From Seohaeicola zhoushanensis (GTDB lineage Bacteria; Pseudomonadota; Alphaproteobacteria; Rhodobacterales; Rhodobacteraceae): a stretch of DNA of 64,000 nt. The translations under genes were made by a program, and so were the position numbers. Positions 50,294-57,817 of this stretch are shown piece after piece (position 1 is the first letter of the stretch; every line of letters begins with the position of its first letter). The notes below the pieces were generated by a model, which searched no databases, had not been told where the DNA came from, and saw only the letters and a program-made list of their open reading frames with translations. The stretch spans positions 1 to 64,000 of the forward strand of contig NZ_BNCJ01000012.1 of NCBI RefSeq assembly GCF_014656415.1, read 5' to 3'.

Positions 50294-51318
50294 GGGATGT
50301 CCTTTCGGTCGAGGTCGTCGCCCCGCGTCATGCCGCCGATCAGCTGGTAGCCGAGCAGGTCGGGAATGTCGCGCGGGTCGCGGATCAGCGGGCGCACGCG
50401 TTTTCGCAACGCGCGCAGGCGGGTGTCGTCGCTCTGCCAGAGCGCATCGGCCTCTTCCAGCGGCACCAGCGCCAGCCGCAGCCCGGCGCCCATCGGCGCC
50501 TGGGCGATCTTCGGCAGGTCGTCGGGCAGCACGGTGCCCAGCCGGGGATAGCCGCCGATGGTCTGGCATTCGGCCATCAGCACGAAGGGAATGCCCTCGC
50601 CGATCATCTGCACGTCGCCCGTCAGGATGAAATCCGAGGCGAGCCCCTTGGCCCCGGCGGCAGGGAAGGGGTCGCCCTCGTGGTCGAGGCGGATGCCCTG
50701 GCGGTTGGCCTGGGCCGAACGGGTGAAGGCGGTGGCCTGGATCCGCTCCAGCGTCGCGGCATCGAACAACCCGGTCTGCGGGCCTGGCATCAGCCGCAGG
50801 GTGCCGCCGGCAAAGCGCGGCTCGGGGTCAAGCGTCTGTGCCGGGGCATTCGGCGCCGGGTCGGGGCCGAGCGGCAGGCTCTCGCCCGCCGCCAGCGGCC
50901 GGCCGACGCCGATCACCAGATGCGCGGCGCGGCTGCCGAGCCATTCCGGCGTGGCGATGCCGCCCGCCGGGGTGAGATAGCCATAGATCCCGGCGGTGGC
51001 GCCGCCCACCTCCAGCATCTGCCCCGGCAGCAGCAGCAGCGACGAGGGCCAGGGCAACGGCGCGCCGTCCAGCGCCGCCTTCATCGGCGCGCCGGTCAGC
51101 GCGATGCGCATCGGTGTATCGGTCGAGAAGCGTCCGCCCATCGAGGCCATCTCGATCGCCGGGACCACGGCGGGCAGGCCCAGCAGGGCGGCGGCCTCGA
51201 ACAACGCCAGCCGGTCGGCCGCGCCGCCGGGCGAGAGGCCCTCGGAGAGGTGGCCGGGGCGGCCGAGGTCCTGCACGCTCAGCGCCGGTCCGGCCCGGTG
51301 GATCGTCAGCCGGGCCAT
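50290..51318 (-). CDS. pxpC: 5-oxoprolinase subunit PxpC (biotin-dependent carboxyltransferase-like)
   Basis: The 342-residue subunit contains the AHS2/urea amidolyase-related domain. Recognisable parts are LSVQDLGRPGHLSEGLSPGG near the N terminus, SVGGRF-like MASMGGRFSTD, and the QTIGGYPRLGTVLPDDLPKIA segment near residue 265. It acts with PxpB in ATP-dependent ring opening. ATG 51318 (MARLTIHRAG) is the family start, and the 5' flank contains composite repeat E. It ends in the overlapping pxpA. Confidence 0.92.
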   Translation of the reverse strand: MARLTIHRAGPALSVQDLGRPGHLSEGLSPGGAADRLALFEAAALLGLPAVVPAIEMASMGGRFSTDTPMRIALTGAPMKAALDGAPLPWPSSLLLLPGQMLEVGGATAGIYGYLTPAGGIATPEWLGSRAAHLVIGVGRPLAAGESLPLGPDPAPNAPAQTLDPEPRFAGGTLRLMPGPQTGLFDAATLERIQATAFTRSAQANRQGIRLDHEGDPFPAAGAKGLASDFILTGDVQMIGEGIPFVLMAECQTIGGYPRLGTVLPDDLPKIAQAPMGAGLRLALVPLEEADALWQSDDTRLRALRKRVRPLIRDPRDIPDLLGYQLIGGMTRGDDLDRKDIP

Positions 51319-51324
51319 GCCACA

Positions 51325-51357
51325 CCCCTGATTTCTCTTCTTTCCAAATACTCCCGC
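51325..51357 (-). repeat. Composite intergenic element, copy E
   Basis: Read on the minus strand: CGCGGGAGTATTTGGAAAG followed by AAGAGAAATCAGGGGTG. The AAGAGAAATCAGGGG tail is identical to copy C. It stands 7 bases before the pxpC start codon. Confidence 0.75.
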
Positions 51358-51392
51358 GACAATCGCCGCCCCGCGACTCCCCCAGGCAAAGG

Positions 51393-51440
51393 CGCTTCCT
51401 CTCCCCCTCGGGGGGAGGGGAGAGGGGAGGGGGCTCCCCC
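51393..51440. repeat. GC-rich CTCCCC/GGGGAG hairpin repeat
   Basis: GGCGCTTCCTCTCCCCCTCG then GGGGGAGGGGAGAGGGGAG, with the tail GGGGGCTCCC. A second copy with the same order (GGCGCCTCCCCTCCCCTCG, then AGGGAGGGGATGGGGGAG) lies at 60077-60115. It sits between pxpB and pxpC. Confidence 0.65.
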
Positions 51441-51448
51441 GCCCCGGA

Positions 51449-52192
51449 TCACGACACCACCTCGCATGTCGCGCCGCCGATCCCCTCGGCATCCTCCAGC
51501 GCGGCCATCTCCGCCTCCGACACCCGCACCAGCCGCATCGCATCGCCCGGACGCAGCAGGAAAGGTTCCGCGCGGGCCTGCAGGAAGGGGCGGAAGGCGG
51601 TGCGCCCGATCCGGCGCCAGCCGGTGGCGCTGTCGGCGGGGAAGACCACCAACTGGCGCACCGCCGCGGCGACGGTGCCGGCGGGCACCTGTTTGGTCAG
51701 CTGCGGCTGGCGCGGCACGTCCCAGTCGGGCGGCAGCAGGCCGAGATAGGGCAGGCCGGCGGTGAAGCCGATGGCGAGCACGCGCAGGTCGGTGCCGGTG
51801 GCCTCCTCGACCAGCCGCGTCTCGGAGATGCCGGCGAGCTCCGCGAATTCCGCCAGCTGCGGCCCGGCCTCGCCGCCGAAGGCCACCGGGACGCTCCAGC
51901 GCCGTGGCGGCGCGGGCAGCGGCGCGGCGAGCCAATCGCGCGACCGGGCGCGCTGGGCGAGCAGTTCCGCCAGCGCCGCGCGGCCCAGCCGGGCGGGATC
52001 GAAGCGCACCAGCACCGAGGTCAGCGAGGGCACCGTCTCGATTGTGCCTTCGGGCAGGGTCCCGCGCATCGCGGCGGCGAAGGCCAGCACCGCCCCGGCG
52101 GCCTCCGAGGAGGGCGTGCGCGAGAAGCGCACCAGCACGCCGTCCTGTCCCAGCGGCAGGACTTCCGGCCCGGTTGCCTCGATCACGCTCAT
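51449..52192 (-). CDS. pxpB: 5-oxoprolinase subunit PxpB (allophanate hydrolase subunit 1-like)
   Basis: The 247-residue protein has the AHS1/KipI-like fold. The VPSLTSVLVRFDP strand region, VPVAFGGEAGPQLAEFAELA, and the AIGFTAGLPYLGLLP segment are family features. With PxpC it forms the complex that phosphorylates 5-oxoproline. It is the first gene of a leftward unit, divergent from tctC across 210 bases. The distance to pxpC is about 130 bases and contains a hairpin repeat, unlike the tight coupling between pxpC and pxpA. Confidence 0.92.
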   Translation of the reverse strand: MSVIEATGPEVLPLGQDGVLVRFSRTPSSEAAGAVLAFAAAMRGTLPEGTIETVPSLTSVLVRFDPARLGRAALAELLAQRARSRDWLAAPLPAPPRRWSVPVAFGGEAGPQLAEFAELAGISETRLVEEATGTDLRVLAIGFTAGLPYLGLLPPDWDVPRQPQLTKQVPAGTVAAAVRQLVVFPADSATGWRRIGRTAFRPFLQARAEPFLLRPGDAMRLVRVSEAEMAALEDAEGIGGATCEVVS

Positions 52193-52403
52193 GCCTGCTC
52201 AACTCCCTTCGTCAGATGCCACACTCGCCAATGTCTGCCGCTTTGTCGATGGGATGCCGACAGGCGGCCATCGGCGCATTCGATCATGGCGATATACAAG
52301 CGCGAATTTCTCCCTGTAGAATTGTCCCACGGAGGGCCCGCACGACACCCGGAGACAACCGGGATGCGCCCATGCGGGCAAGACAACAGTGGAGGAGAAC
52401 CAC

Positions 52404-53393
52404 ATGACCATCACGAAACTGCTCGCGCGGACCCTGTCCGGCGCGGTGCTGGCGGCGGGCATCGCCCTGCCGGCGCTGGCCTTCGAGCCCGAGTCGCCCG
52501 AATGCATCGCCCCGGCCAACCCCGGCGGCGGATGGGACTTCACCTGCCGGCAGGTGGGCAAGTCGCTGCAGGACCTGGGCCTGATCGGCAAGACCATGCA
52601 GGTGGTGAACCTCGCCGGTGGCGGCGGAGGCGTGGCCTTTGCAGAGGTGGTGAACAAGCGCAACGATTCGAACGACCTGCTGGTCGCCGCCTCCTCGGCC
52701 ACCGCGACACGGCTGGCGCAGGGGGCCTATCCGGGCAACACCCGCGACCAGGTGCGCTGGGTCGCCAGCGTCGGCGCCGATTACGGCGTGATCGCCGTGG
52801 CCAAGGATTCGCCCATCAACACGCTGCCCGAGCTGCTGGACAAGATGAAGGCCGACCCGCGCTCGGTCGCCGTGGCGGGCGGTTCCGCCGTGGGCGGCTG
52901 GGACCACCTCAAGGTGCTGATCGCGGCCAAGAGCTATGGCATCGACGATGTGCGGCAGGTGAAATACATCGCCTTCGACGGCGGCGGCGAGGCGGTGACG
53001 CAGCTGCTGGCCGGTTCGGTCCAGGCCTTCACCGGCGATATTTCCGAGGCCAAGGGCTTTGTCGATTCCGGCGATATCAAGGTTCTGGCGGTTCTGGCGC
53101 CCGAGCGGCTGCCGGGCGAGTTCGACAAGTTTCCGACCGCCAGGGAGCAGGGCGTCGACGCCATCGGCGCCAACTGGCGCGGCTTCTACGCGCCGGGCGG
53201 CATGAGCGATGACGCCTATGCCTTCTGGGTCGACTCGGTCGGCAAGCTCTACGACTCGCAGGAGTGGAAGGACGTGATGGCGGCCAACGGCATGGCCCCG
53301 CTCGACCTGCGCGGCGCGGACTTCCAGAAGTTCGTGTCGGATTCGGTGGAATCGATCACCGCGATCTCCAAGGAAATCGGCATCATCAAGTAA
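52404..53393 (+). CDS. tctC: Tripartite tricarboxylate transporter substrate-binding protein (TctC/Bug family)
   Basis: The 329-residue protein has a signal peptide (about 1-24, ending LPALA) and the mature TctC/Bug domain, with CIAPANPGGGWDFTCRQVGK near 35-55 and VVNLAGGGGGVAFAEVVN. Bug proteins bind diverse carboxylates. The adjacent divergent pxp genes suggest pyroglutamate or another cyclic or dicarboxylate substrate, as inference. ATG 52404 follows GGAGGAGAAC. It is followed by a GC hairpin before tctB. Confidence 0.9.
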   Translation: MTITKLLARTLSGAVLAAGIALPALAFEPESPECIAPANPGGGWDFTCRQVGKSLQDLGLIGKTMQVVNLAGGGGGVAFAEVVNKRNDSNDLLVAASSATATRLAQGAYPGNTRDQVRWVASVGADYGVIAVAKDSPINTLPELLDKMKADPRSVAVAGGSAVGGWDHLKVLIAAKSYGIDDVRQVKYIAFDGGGEAVTQLLAGSVQAFTGDISEAKGFVDSGDIKVLAVLAPERLPGEFDKFPTAREQGVDAIGANWRGFYAPGGMSDDAYAFWVDSVGKLYDSQEWKDVMAANGMAPLDLRGADFQKFVSDSVESITAISKEIGIIK

Positions 53394-53404
53394 GCCGGAC
53401 CCGA

Positions 53405-53430
53405 GCGGGGGCGGCACGTATCGCCCCCGC
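53405..53430 (+). repeat. GC hairpin between tctC and tctB
   Basis: GCGGGGGCG (53405-53413) and CGCCCCCGC (53422-53430) form a 9-base-pair stem with an 8-base loop, 11 bases after the tctC stop. A T run is absent. As after tauA, it may raise the abundance of the binding-protein message relative to the permease genes. Confidence 0.65.
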
Positions 53431-53456
53431 CAACCTTCCCGCAACAGGGGGACAGC

Positions 53457-53888
53457 ATGAGCGACCGTATCTTCGGCGGCCTGGGCCTTGCCCTGGCGCT
53501 CTTCTTCATCTGGCAGGCGACGCTGATCGAGGAGAGCTTCATCTCCGACGTCGTCGGGCCCAAGGTCTTTCCGATCATCATCGGCGTGCTGATGGCGCTG
53601 GCCTCGGTCTGGTTCATCCTGCGCCCCGATGCCGAGCCGACCTGGCCGGGGCGCGGCCGCCTGCTCGAGATCGCGGCGGCGGTGATCGTCATGGTACTCT
53701 ACGCCGAGCTGCTGCCGGTCGCGGGCTTCCTGATCGCCACCGCCGTGGCCTCGGCCTACCTGACCTGGCGGCTGGGCACCGCGCCGCTGCAATCGCTCGT
53801 GGTGGGCCTCTGCATCTCGGGCGGCATCTACATCGTCTTCCGCGTGATCCTCGGCCTTTCGCTGGCCAAGGGTCCGCTCGGCTTCTGA
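53457..53888 (+). CDS. tctB: Tripartite tricarboxylate transporter small membrane subunit TctB
   Basis: The 143-residue inner-membrane protein has about four helices (near 7-24, 37-55, 70-95 and 108-130), the typical TctB/DUF1468 topology. Such subunits pair with TctA. ATG 53457 follows a GGGGGA site. It sits between tctC and tctA, with 12 bases before tctA, as in other TTT operons. Confidence 0.88.
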   Translation: MSDRIFGGLGLALALFFIWQATLIEESFISDVVGPKVFPIIIGVLMALASVWFILRPDAEPTWPGRGRLLEIAAAVIVMVLYAELLPVAGFLIATAVASAYLTWRLGTAPLQSLVVGLCISGGIYIVFRVILGLSLAKGPLGF

Positions 53889-53900
53889 GGAGCGGCACGC

Positions 53901-55442
53901 ATGGAAACCCTGGCATCCCTCGGCGACGGATTTGTCGTCGCCTTCACCCTGCAGAACCTGGGCCTCGCCCTGATCGGCTGCTTTCTCGGCACCATCATGG
54001 GCGCGCTGCCGGGGCTTGGCCCGTCGAACGGCGTGGCGATCCTGATCCCGCTGGCCTTCACACTGGGCCTTGGCCCGACGCCGGCGCTGATCCTGCTCAC
54101 ATCGGTCTATTACGGGGCGATGTACGGCGGGCGGATCAGCTCGATCCTGCTCAACATTCCCGGCGACGAACCGGCGCTGATGACCACGCTCGACGGCTAT
54201 CCGATGGCGCGCAAGGGTCAGGCCGGCGAGGCGCTGGCGATCTCGGGCGTGGCCTCCTTCGTCGGCGCTTTCCTCGCGACCTGGGGGCTGGTCTTCCTGG
54301 CCCCGCAGCTGGTCAAGGTGGCGCTGCTCTTCGGGCCGGCCGAGTATTTCGCGCTGTTCACGCTGGCCTTCGCCACGCTGGGCGGCATCTCCTCGACCAA
54401 CCAGGCCAAGGCCGCCTTCGCGGCGGCGCTGGGGCTTGGCATCGCGATGATCGGCGTCGACGGGCAGACCGGCGTGCCGCGCTTCTCCTTCGGCGAGGTG
54501 CATCTCTACGACGGGATCGACTTCCTGGTCGCCATCGTCGGGCTCTTCGCGCTGTCCGAGGTGCTGATCTTCCTCGAACACCGGGGCGAGGCCACCGGCG
54601 CGGAGGCGGCGAAGAAGATCGAGATTGGCCGCATCACGCCCTCGTGGGAGATGCTGAAATACTGCACGCCGACGATGCTGCGCACCTCGTTCCTCGGCTT
54701 CATCGCCGGGGTGCTGCCGGGGGCGGGGGCCTCGCTCGGCTCGTTCATCTCCTACTCGATGGAGAAGCGGCTGGTCGACAAGGAGGGCACCTTCGGCAAG
54801 GGCGACCCGCGCGGCGTGGCCGCGCCCGAGGCGGGCAACAACGCTGCCGCCGGGGGCGCTCTGGTGCCGATGCTGGCGCTGGGCGTGCCGGGGTCGGGCA
54901 CCACGGCGGTGCTGCTGGCGGTGCTGCTGGCGCTCAACATCACGCCGGGTCCGCTGCTGTTCGCGCAGAACCCCGACGTGGTCTGGGGGCTGATCGCGGC
55001 ACTGTTCATCGGGAACTTCATGCTGCTGGCGATGAACATCCCGATGGTGGGCCTGTTCACCCGCATCCTGCTGGTGCCGCCGCGCATCCTGATGCCGGTG
55101 GTGGCGATGGTCAGCTTCGTCGGGATCTACGGAATCTCCGGGTCGAGTTTCGACTTGCTGGTGATGGTGGTCTTCGGCGTCATGGGCTGGGGCCTGCGCA
55201 AGCTCGACGTGCCGCTGGTGCCGATCATCCTGGGCATCCTGCTCGGCAATCGAATGGAAGCTGATCTTCGTCGCGCCCTGACGATTTCGGATGGTGACTG
55301 GTCTGCGCTCGTCGCGTCGCCACTTTCCATCGGGCTCTGGGCGGTGGCGGTCATCGGGTTCATCCTGCCCATCGTCTTCGGCCGCGTGGTCAAGGCGCGG
55401 ATGCGGATGGCGCGGGACAAGGCCGGCTCGACCAGCGACTGA
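53901..55442 (+). CDS. tctA: Tripartite tricarboxylate transporter large membrane subunit TctA
   Basis: The 513-residue permease has about 12 hydrophobic helices. Family motifs are GCFLGTIMGALPGLGPSNGV near residue 30 and GVLPGAGASLGSFISYSMEK near 275, the pair of Gly/Pro-rich repeats found in TctA. It uses an ion gradient rather than ATP to import the carboxylate captured by TctC. The 3' end is followed by a tandem double-hairpin element (55471-55516). Confidence 0.93.
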   Translation: METLASLGDGFVVAFTLQNLGLALIGCFLGTIMGALPGLGPSNGVAILIPLAFTLGLGPTPALILLTSVYYGAMYGGRISSILLNIPGDEPALMTTLDGYPMARKGQAGEALAISGVASFVGAFLATWGLVFLAPQLVKVALLFGPAEYFALFTLAFATLGGISSTNQAKAAFAAALGLGIAMIGVDGQTGVPRFSFGEVHLYDGIDFLVAIVGLFALSEVLIFLEHRGEATGAEAAKKIEIGRITPSWEMLKYCTPTMLRTSFLGFIAGVLPGAGASLGSFISYSMEKRLVDKEGTFGKGDPRGVAAPEAGNNAAAGGALVPMLALGVPGSGTTAVLLAVLLALNITPGPLLFAQNPDVVWGLIAALFIGNFMLLAMNIPMVGLFTRILLVPPRILMPVVAMVSFVGIYGISGSSFDLLVMVVFGVMGWGLRKLDVPLVPIILGILLGNRMEADLRRALTISDGDWSALVASPLSIGLWAVAVIGFILPIVFGRVVKARMRMARDKAGSTSD

Positions 55443-55470
55443 GCTGTCGGCGCGCGGCTGTCCAGGGGGG

Positions 55471-55516
55471 CGAATTCCTGCAAGGAATTCGGACCGGTTT
55501 CCTTGGAGGAAACCGG
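55471..55516 (+). repeat. Tandem double-hairpin element, second copy
   Basis: CGAATTCCT (55471-55479) pairs with AGGAATTCG (55483-55491) over a GCA loop. Two bases later CCGGTTTCCT (55494-55503) pairs with AGGAAACCGG (55507-55516) over a TGG loop. The fold equals that at 47189-47234, although most stem bases differ. It follows the tctA stop and lies immediately before the convergent SHMT-like gene stop. Confidence 0.7.
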
Positions 55517-55517
55517 G

Positions 55518-56840
55518 TCACGCGATGATGTAGCGCAGCCCCTGGAACCCGGCGCGCAGCTCTTTCGTGCGCGCGGCCAGGCTGGCGGGGTCGTTGGCCC
55601 GCAGCCCCTCGGCGATCAGCGCCGCCAGCGCCGGCGCATCGGCGGGTGTCACGCCGCGACGCACCAGTTCCGGCGTGCCGATGCGCAGCCCGTTCAGGTC
55701 GCCGGCCACCGGCGCTGTCGGCAGCCCGATGCCGCAGGCGAGGAAGCCCGCGCGGCGCAGCGTCTTCGACGCCGCCTGCCCTCCGCCGAACTCGGCCGCC
55801 AGCAGCGCGAACTGGTGCGACCGCGTCGCGCGGCCGCCGGCTTTGAACAGCGGCAGCCCCTGCGCCTCCAGCGCCTCGGCCAGCGCGCCCGCCAGCTCTA
55901 CCATCGCCCCGGCATAGGCCGCGCCGTGTTCGACCCAATCGAGCAGCGAGATCGCCAGCGCCGCCGACTTCGCGGCATCGAAGTTCGCGGTCATGCCCGG
56001 AAAGGCGATATGGTCGAGCCGCTCGGCGATCTCGGCGTCATTGGTCACGATCAGCCCGCCTGCAGGCCCGCCGAGGCTCTTGTAGGTGCTCATCGTCATC
56101 AGATGCGCGCCCTGCTCCAGCGGGTTCGGCCAGGCGCCCCCGGCGATGATCCCGCATTGATGCGCGGCGTCGAACAGCACCCTGGCCCCGACCTCGTCGG
56201 CAATGGCGCGGATCTCGGCCACCGGATGCGGCACCAGGTTCAGGCTGCCGCCCACGGTGATGACCTTCGGCCTCACCTCCCGCGCCAGCGCGCGCAGGGC
56301 GGGCAGGTCGACCGTGTAGCCGTCCGCATCGACCGGCGCGGCATGGGTCTGCAAGCCGTAGAGCCCCGCGCAGCCCGCCTTGTGGTGGGTGACATGCCCG
56401 CCGATCACGTCCGGCGGCGCGATGATCGCGTCACCGGGCCGCGCCAGAGCCATGAAGCCGTAGAGGTTCGCCAGCGCCCCCGAGGCCACCCGGATCTCGG
56501 CAAAGCGCGCGCCGAACACCCGCGCGGCCAGTTCGGCGCAGATCACCTCGATCTCCTCGATCGCCTCCAGCCCCATCTCGTATTTGTCGCCGGGGTAGCC
56601 CAGCGAGGGCCGGCTCCCCAGCCCCGCCGCCAGTGCCGCCTCGGCGCGCGGGTTCATCACGTTGGTCGCCGGGTTGAGGTTGAAGCACTCGAGGTCATGG
56701 ATCTCGCGGTTCCGCGCGATCAGCGCCTCGATCCGGGCATTGGTGGCCGCCGATGTGGCGGCGGCGGTTTCGGCGGCGATCGACTGGACGCGGGCTTCGC
56801 AGGGCGCGGGCACCCAGGCGCGGGGGGCGAGGTGGGACAT
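55518..56840 (-). CDS. SHMT-like PLP-dependent enzyme with altered active site
   Basis: The 440-residue protein follows the serine hydroxymethyltransferase fold: Lys254 in MSTYKSLGGPAGG is the PLP lysine and Asp224 in VLFDAAHQCGIIAGG the ring-nitrogen acid. It differs from glyA in key places. The ASEN motif with the catalytic Glu is replaced by PATN (residues 57-60), and the His before the PLP lysine becomes Tyr. The function may be an alpha-methylserine-type hydroxymethyltransferase or an aldolase, which I cannot tell. The start is MSHLAPRAW at 56840; an in-frame upstream ATG exists. It is divergent from a LysR regulator that may control it. Confidence 0.78.
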   Translation of the reverse strand: MSHLAPRAWVPAPCEARVQSIAAETAAATSAATNARIEALIARNREIHDLECFNLNPATNVMNPRAEAALAAGLGSRPSLGYPGDKYEMGLEAIEEIEVICAELAARVFGARFAEIRVASGALANLYGFMALARPGDAIIAPPDVIGGHVTHHKAGCAGLYGLQTHAAPVDADGYTVDLPALRALAREVRPKVITVGGSLNLVPHPVAEIRAIADEVGARVLFDAAHQCGIIAGGAWPNPLEQGAHLMTMSTYKSLGGPAGGLIVTNDAEIAERLDHIAFPGMTANFDAAKSAALAISLLDWVEHGAAYAGAMVELAGALAEALEAQGLPLFKAGGRATRSHQFALLAAEFGGGQAASKTLRRAGFLACGIGLPTAPVAGDLNGLRIGTPELVRRGVTPADAPALAALIAEGLRANDPASLAARTKELRAGFQGLRYIIA

Positions 56841-56897
56841 CGGGGCAAACTCCATTGGCTGAGGGCAACAGAACATCGACCCGGCTTGCGGACAAAC

Positions 56898-56930
56898 CAG
56901 TTTTGCTGAAATCTAGGCTCAGGAAAACTG
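56898..56930. promoter_or_regulatory. Inverted repeats in the divergent SHMT-like/LysR promoter region
   Basis: CAGTTTT (56898-56904) and AAAACTG (56924-56930) form a perfect 7-base inverted repeat with a 19-base spacer. CTCAG/CTGAG (56918-56922 and 56928-56932) adds a second dyad. The position, 9 bases before the LysR start and 58 bases from the enzyme start, fits an autoregulated LysR operator. Confidence 0.55.
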
Positions 56931-56938
56931 AGTCTCAG

Positions 56939-57817
56939 ATGGCCGTCAAACCCCCCGGACCCCGCCAGCCCCCGCTCAACGCCCTGCGCGCCTTCGAAGC
57001 GGCGGCGCGGCTTGGCGGCTTCGCGGCGGCGGCGGAAGAGCTGAACGTCACGCCCGGCGCGATCTCGGCGCATGTCAAGGCGCTGGAAACCGAGCTTGGC
57101 GCCCGGCTGTTCGACCGCAACGCGCGGGGCCTTCAGCTCACCGGCCTCGGCGCCCGCGTGCTGCCCGCCTTCACCGAGGCCTTCGACCGGCTCGGGCAGG
57201 CGACCCAGACGCTCCGGGCCGAGGCCGCGCCCAACGTGGTGCATATCGCGGCGCTGCCCTCGGTCGCCCAGCTCTGGCTCTCGCCCCGGCTGCCGCGCCT
57301 GCGCGCCGAGGCGCCCGAGATCGAGATCTCGATCACCGCGATGGAGGCGCCGCCCAACCTCAAGCGCGCGCCCTACGATCTCTGCCTCTTCTTCGGCCCC
57401 GAGCCCGACGGGCGGCTGGCCGAAGACGTGATCTTCCCGGTCTGCGCTCCCGCGCTGGCCGAACAACTCCATCAGCCCGAGGATCTGAACCGCTTGCCCT
57501 GCCTCACCGATTCCACCTGGTCGGAGGACTGGCACCTCTGGGCGCAGCAGGCCGCGCCGGGCCTGCGGCTGGCCACGCGCGGGCCGGTCCTCTCGCTCTA
57601 TGCGCTGGCGGTCGAGGAAACGGTCAACGGTGCCGGCGTGCTGATCGGCCACCAGGCGCTGATCGCGGGGCATCTCGAGGCCGGGACGCTGGTCGCGCCC
57701 TTCGATGCGCCGGTGCGCCTGCCGGGTGGTCTCAGGATGTCGAACCCGCGCCCATTGCGTGCCAATACGCCGGCGGGCCGCGTCGCCCGCTGGCTGCGGG
57801 ACAGCGCCCCGGCCTAG
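56939..57817 (+). CDS. LysR-family regulator (GcvA-like)
   Basis: The 292-residue regulator opens PPLNALRAFEAAARLGGFAA, with the GcvA-type winged helix AAEELNVTPGAISAHVKALE. The LysR substrate-binding domain covers about 90-285. GcvA-type regulators often control glycine, one-carbon or amino acid genes, which would suit the divergent SHMT-like enzyme. ATG 56939 is the family start. The stop overlaps the fnrL stop as CTAG (57814-57817). Confidence 0.88.
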   Translation: MAVKPPGPRQPPLNALRAFEAAARLGGFAAAAEELNVTPGAISAHVKALETELGARLFDRNARGLQLTGLGARVLPAFTEAFDRLGQATQTLRAEAAPNVVHIAALPSVAQLWLSPRLPRLRAEAPEIEISITAMEAPPNLKRAPYDLCLFFGPEPDGRLAEDVIFPVCAPALAEQLHQPEDLNRLPCLTDSTWSEDWHLWAQQAAPGLRLATRGPVLSLYALAVEETVNGAGVLIGHQALIAGHLEAGTLVAPFDAPVRLPGGLRMSNPRPLRANTPAGRVARWLRDSAPA

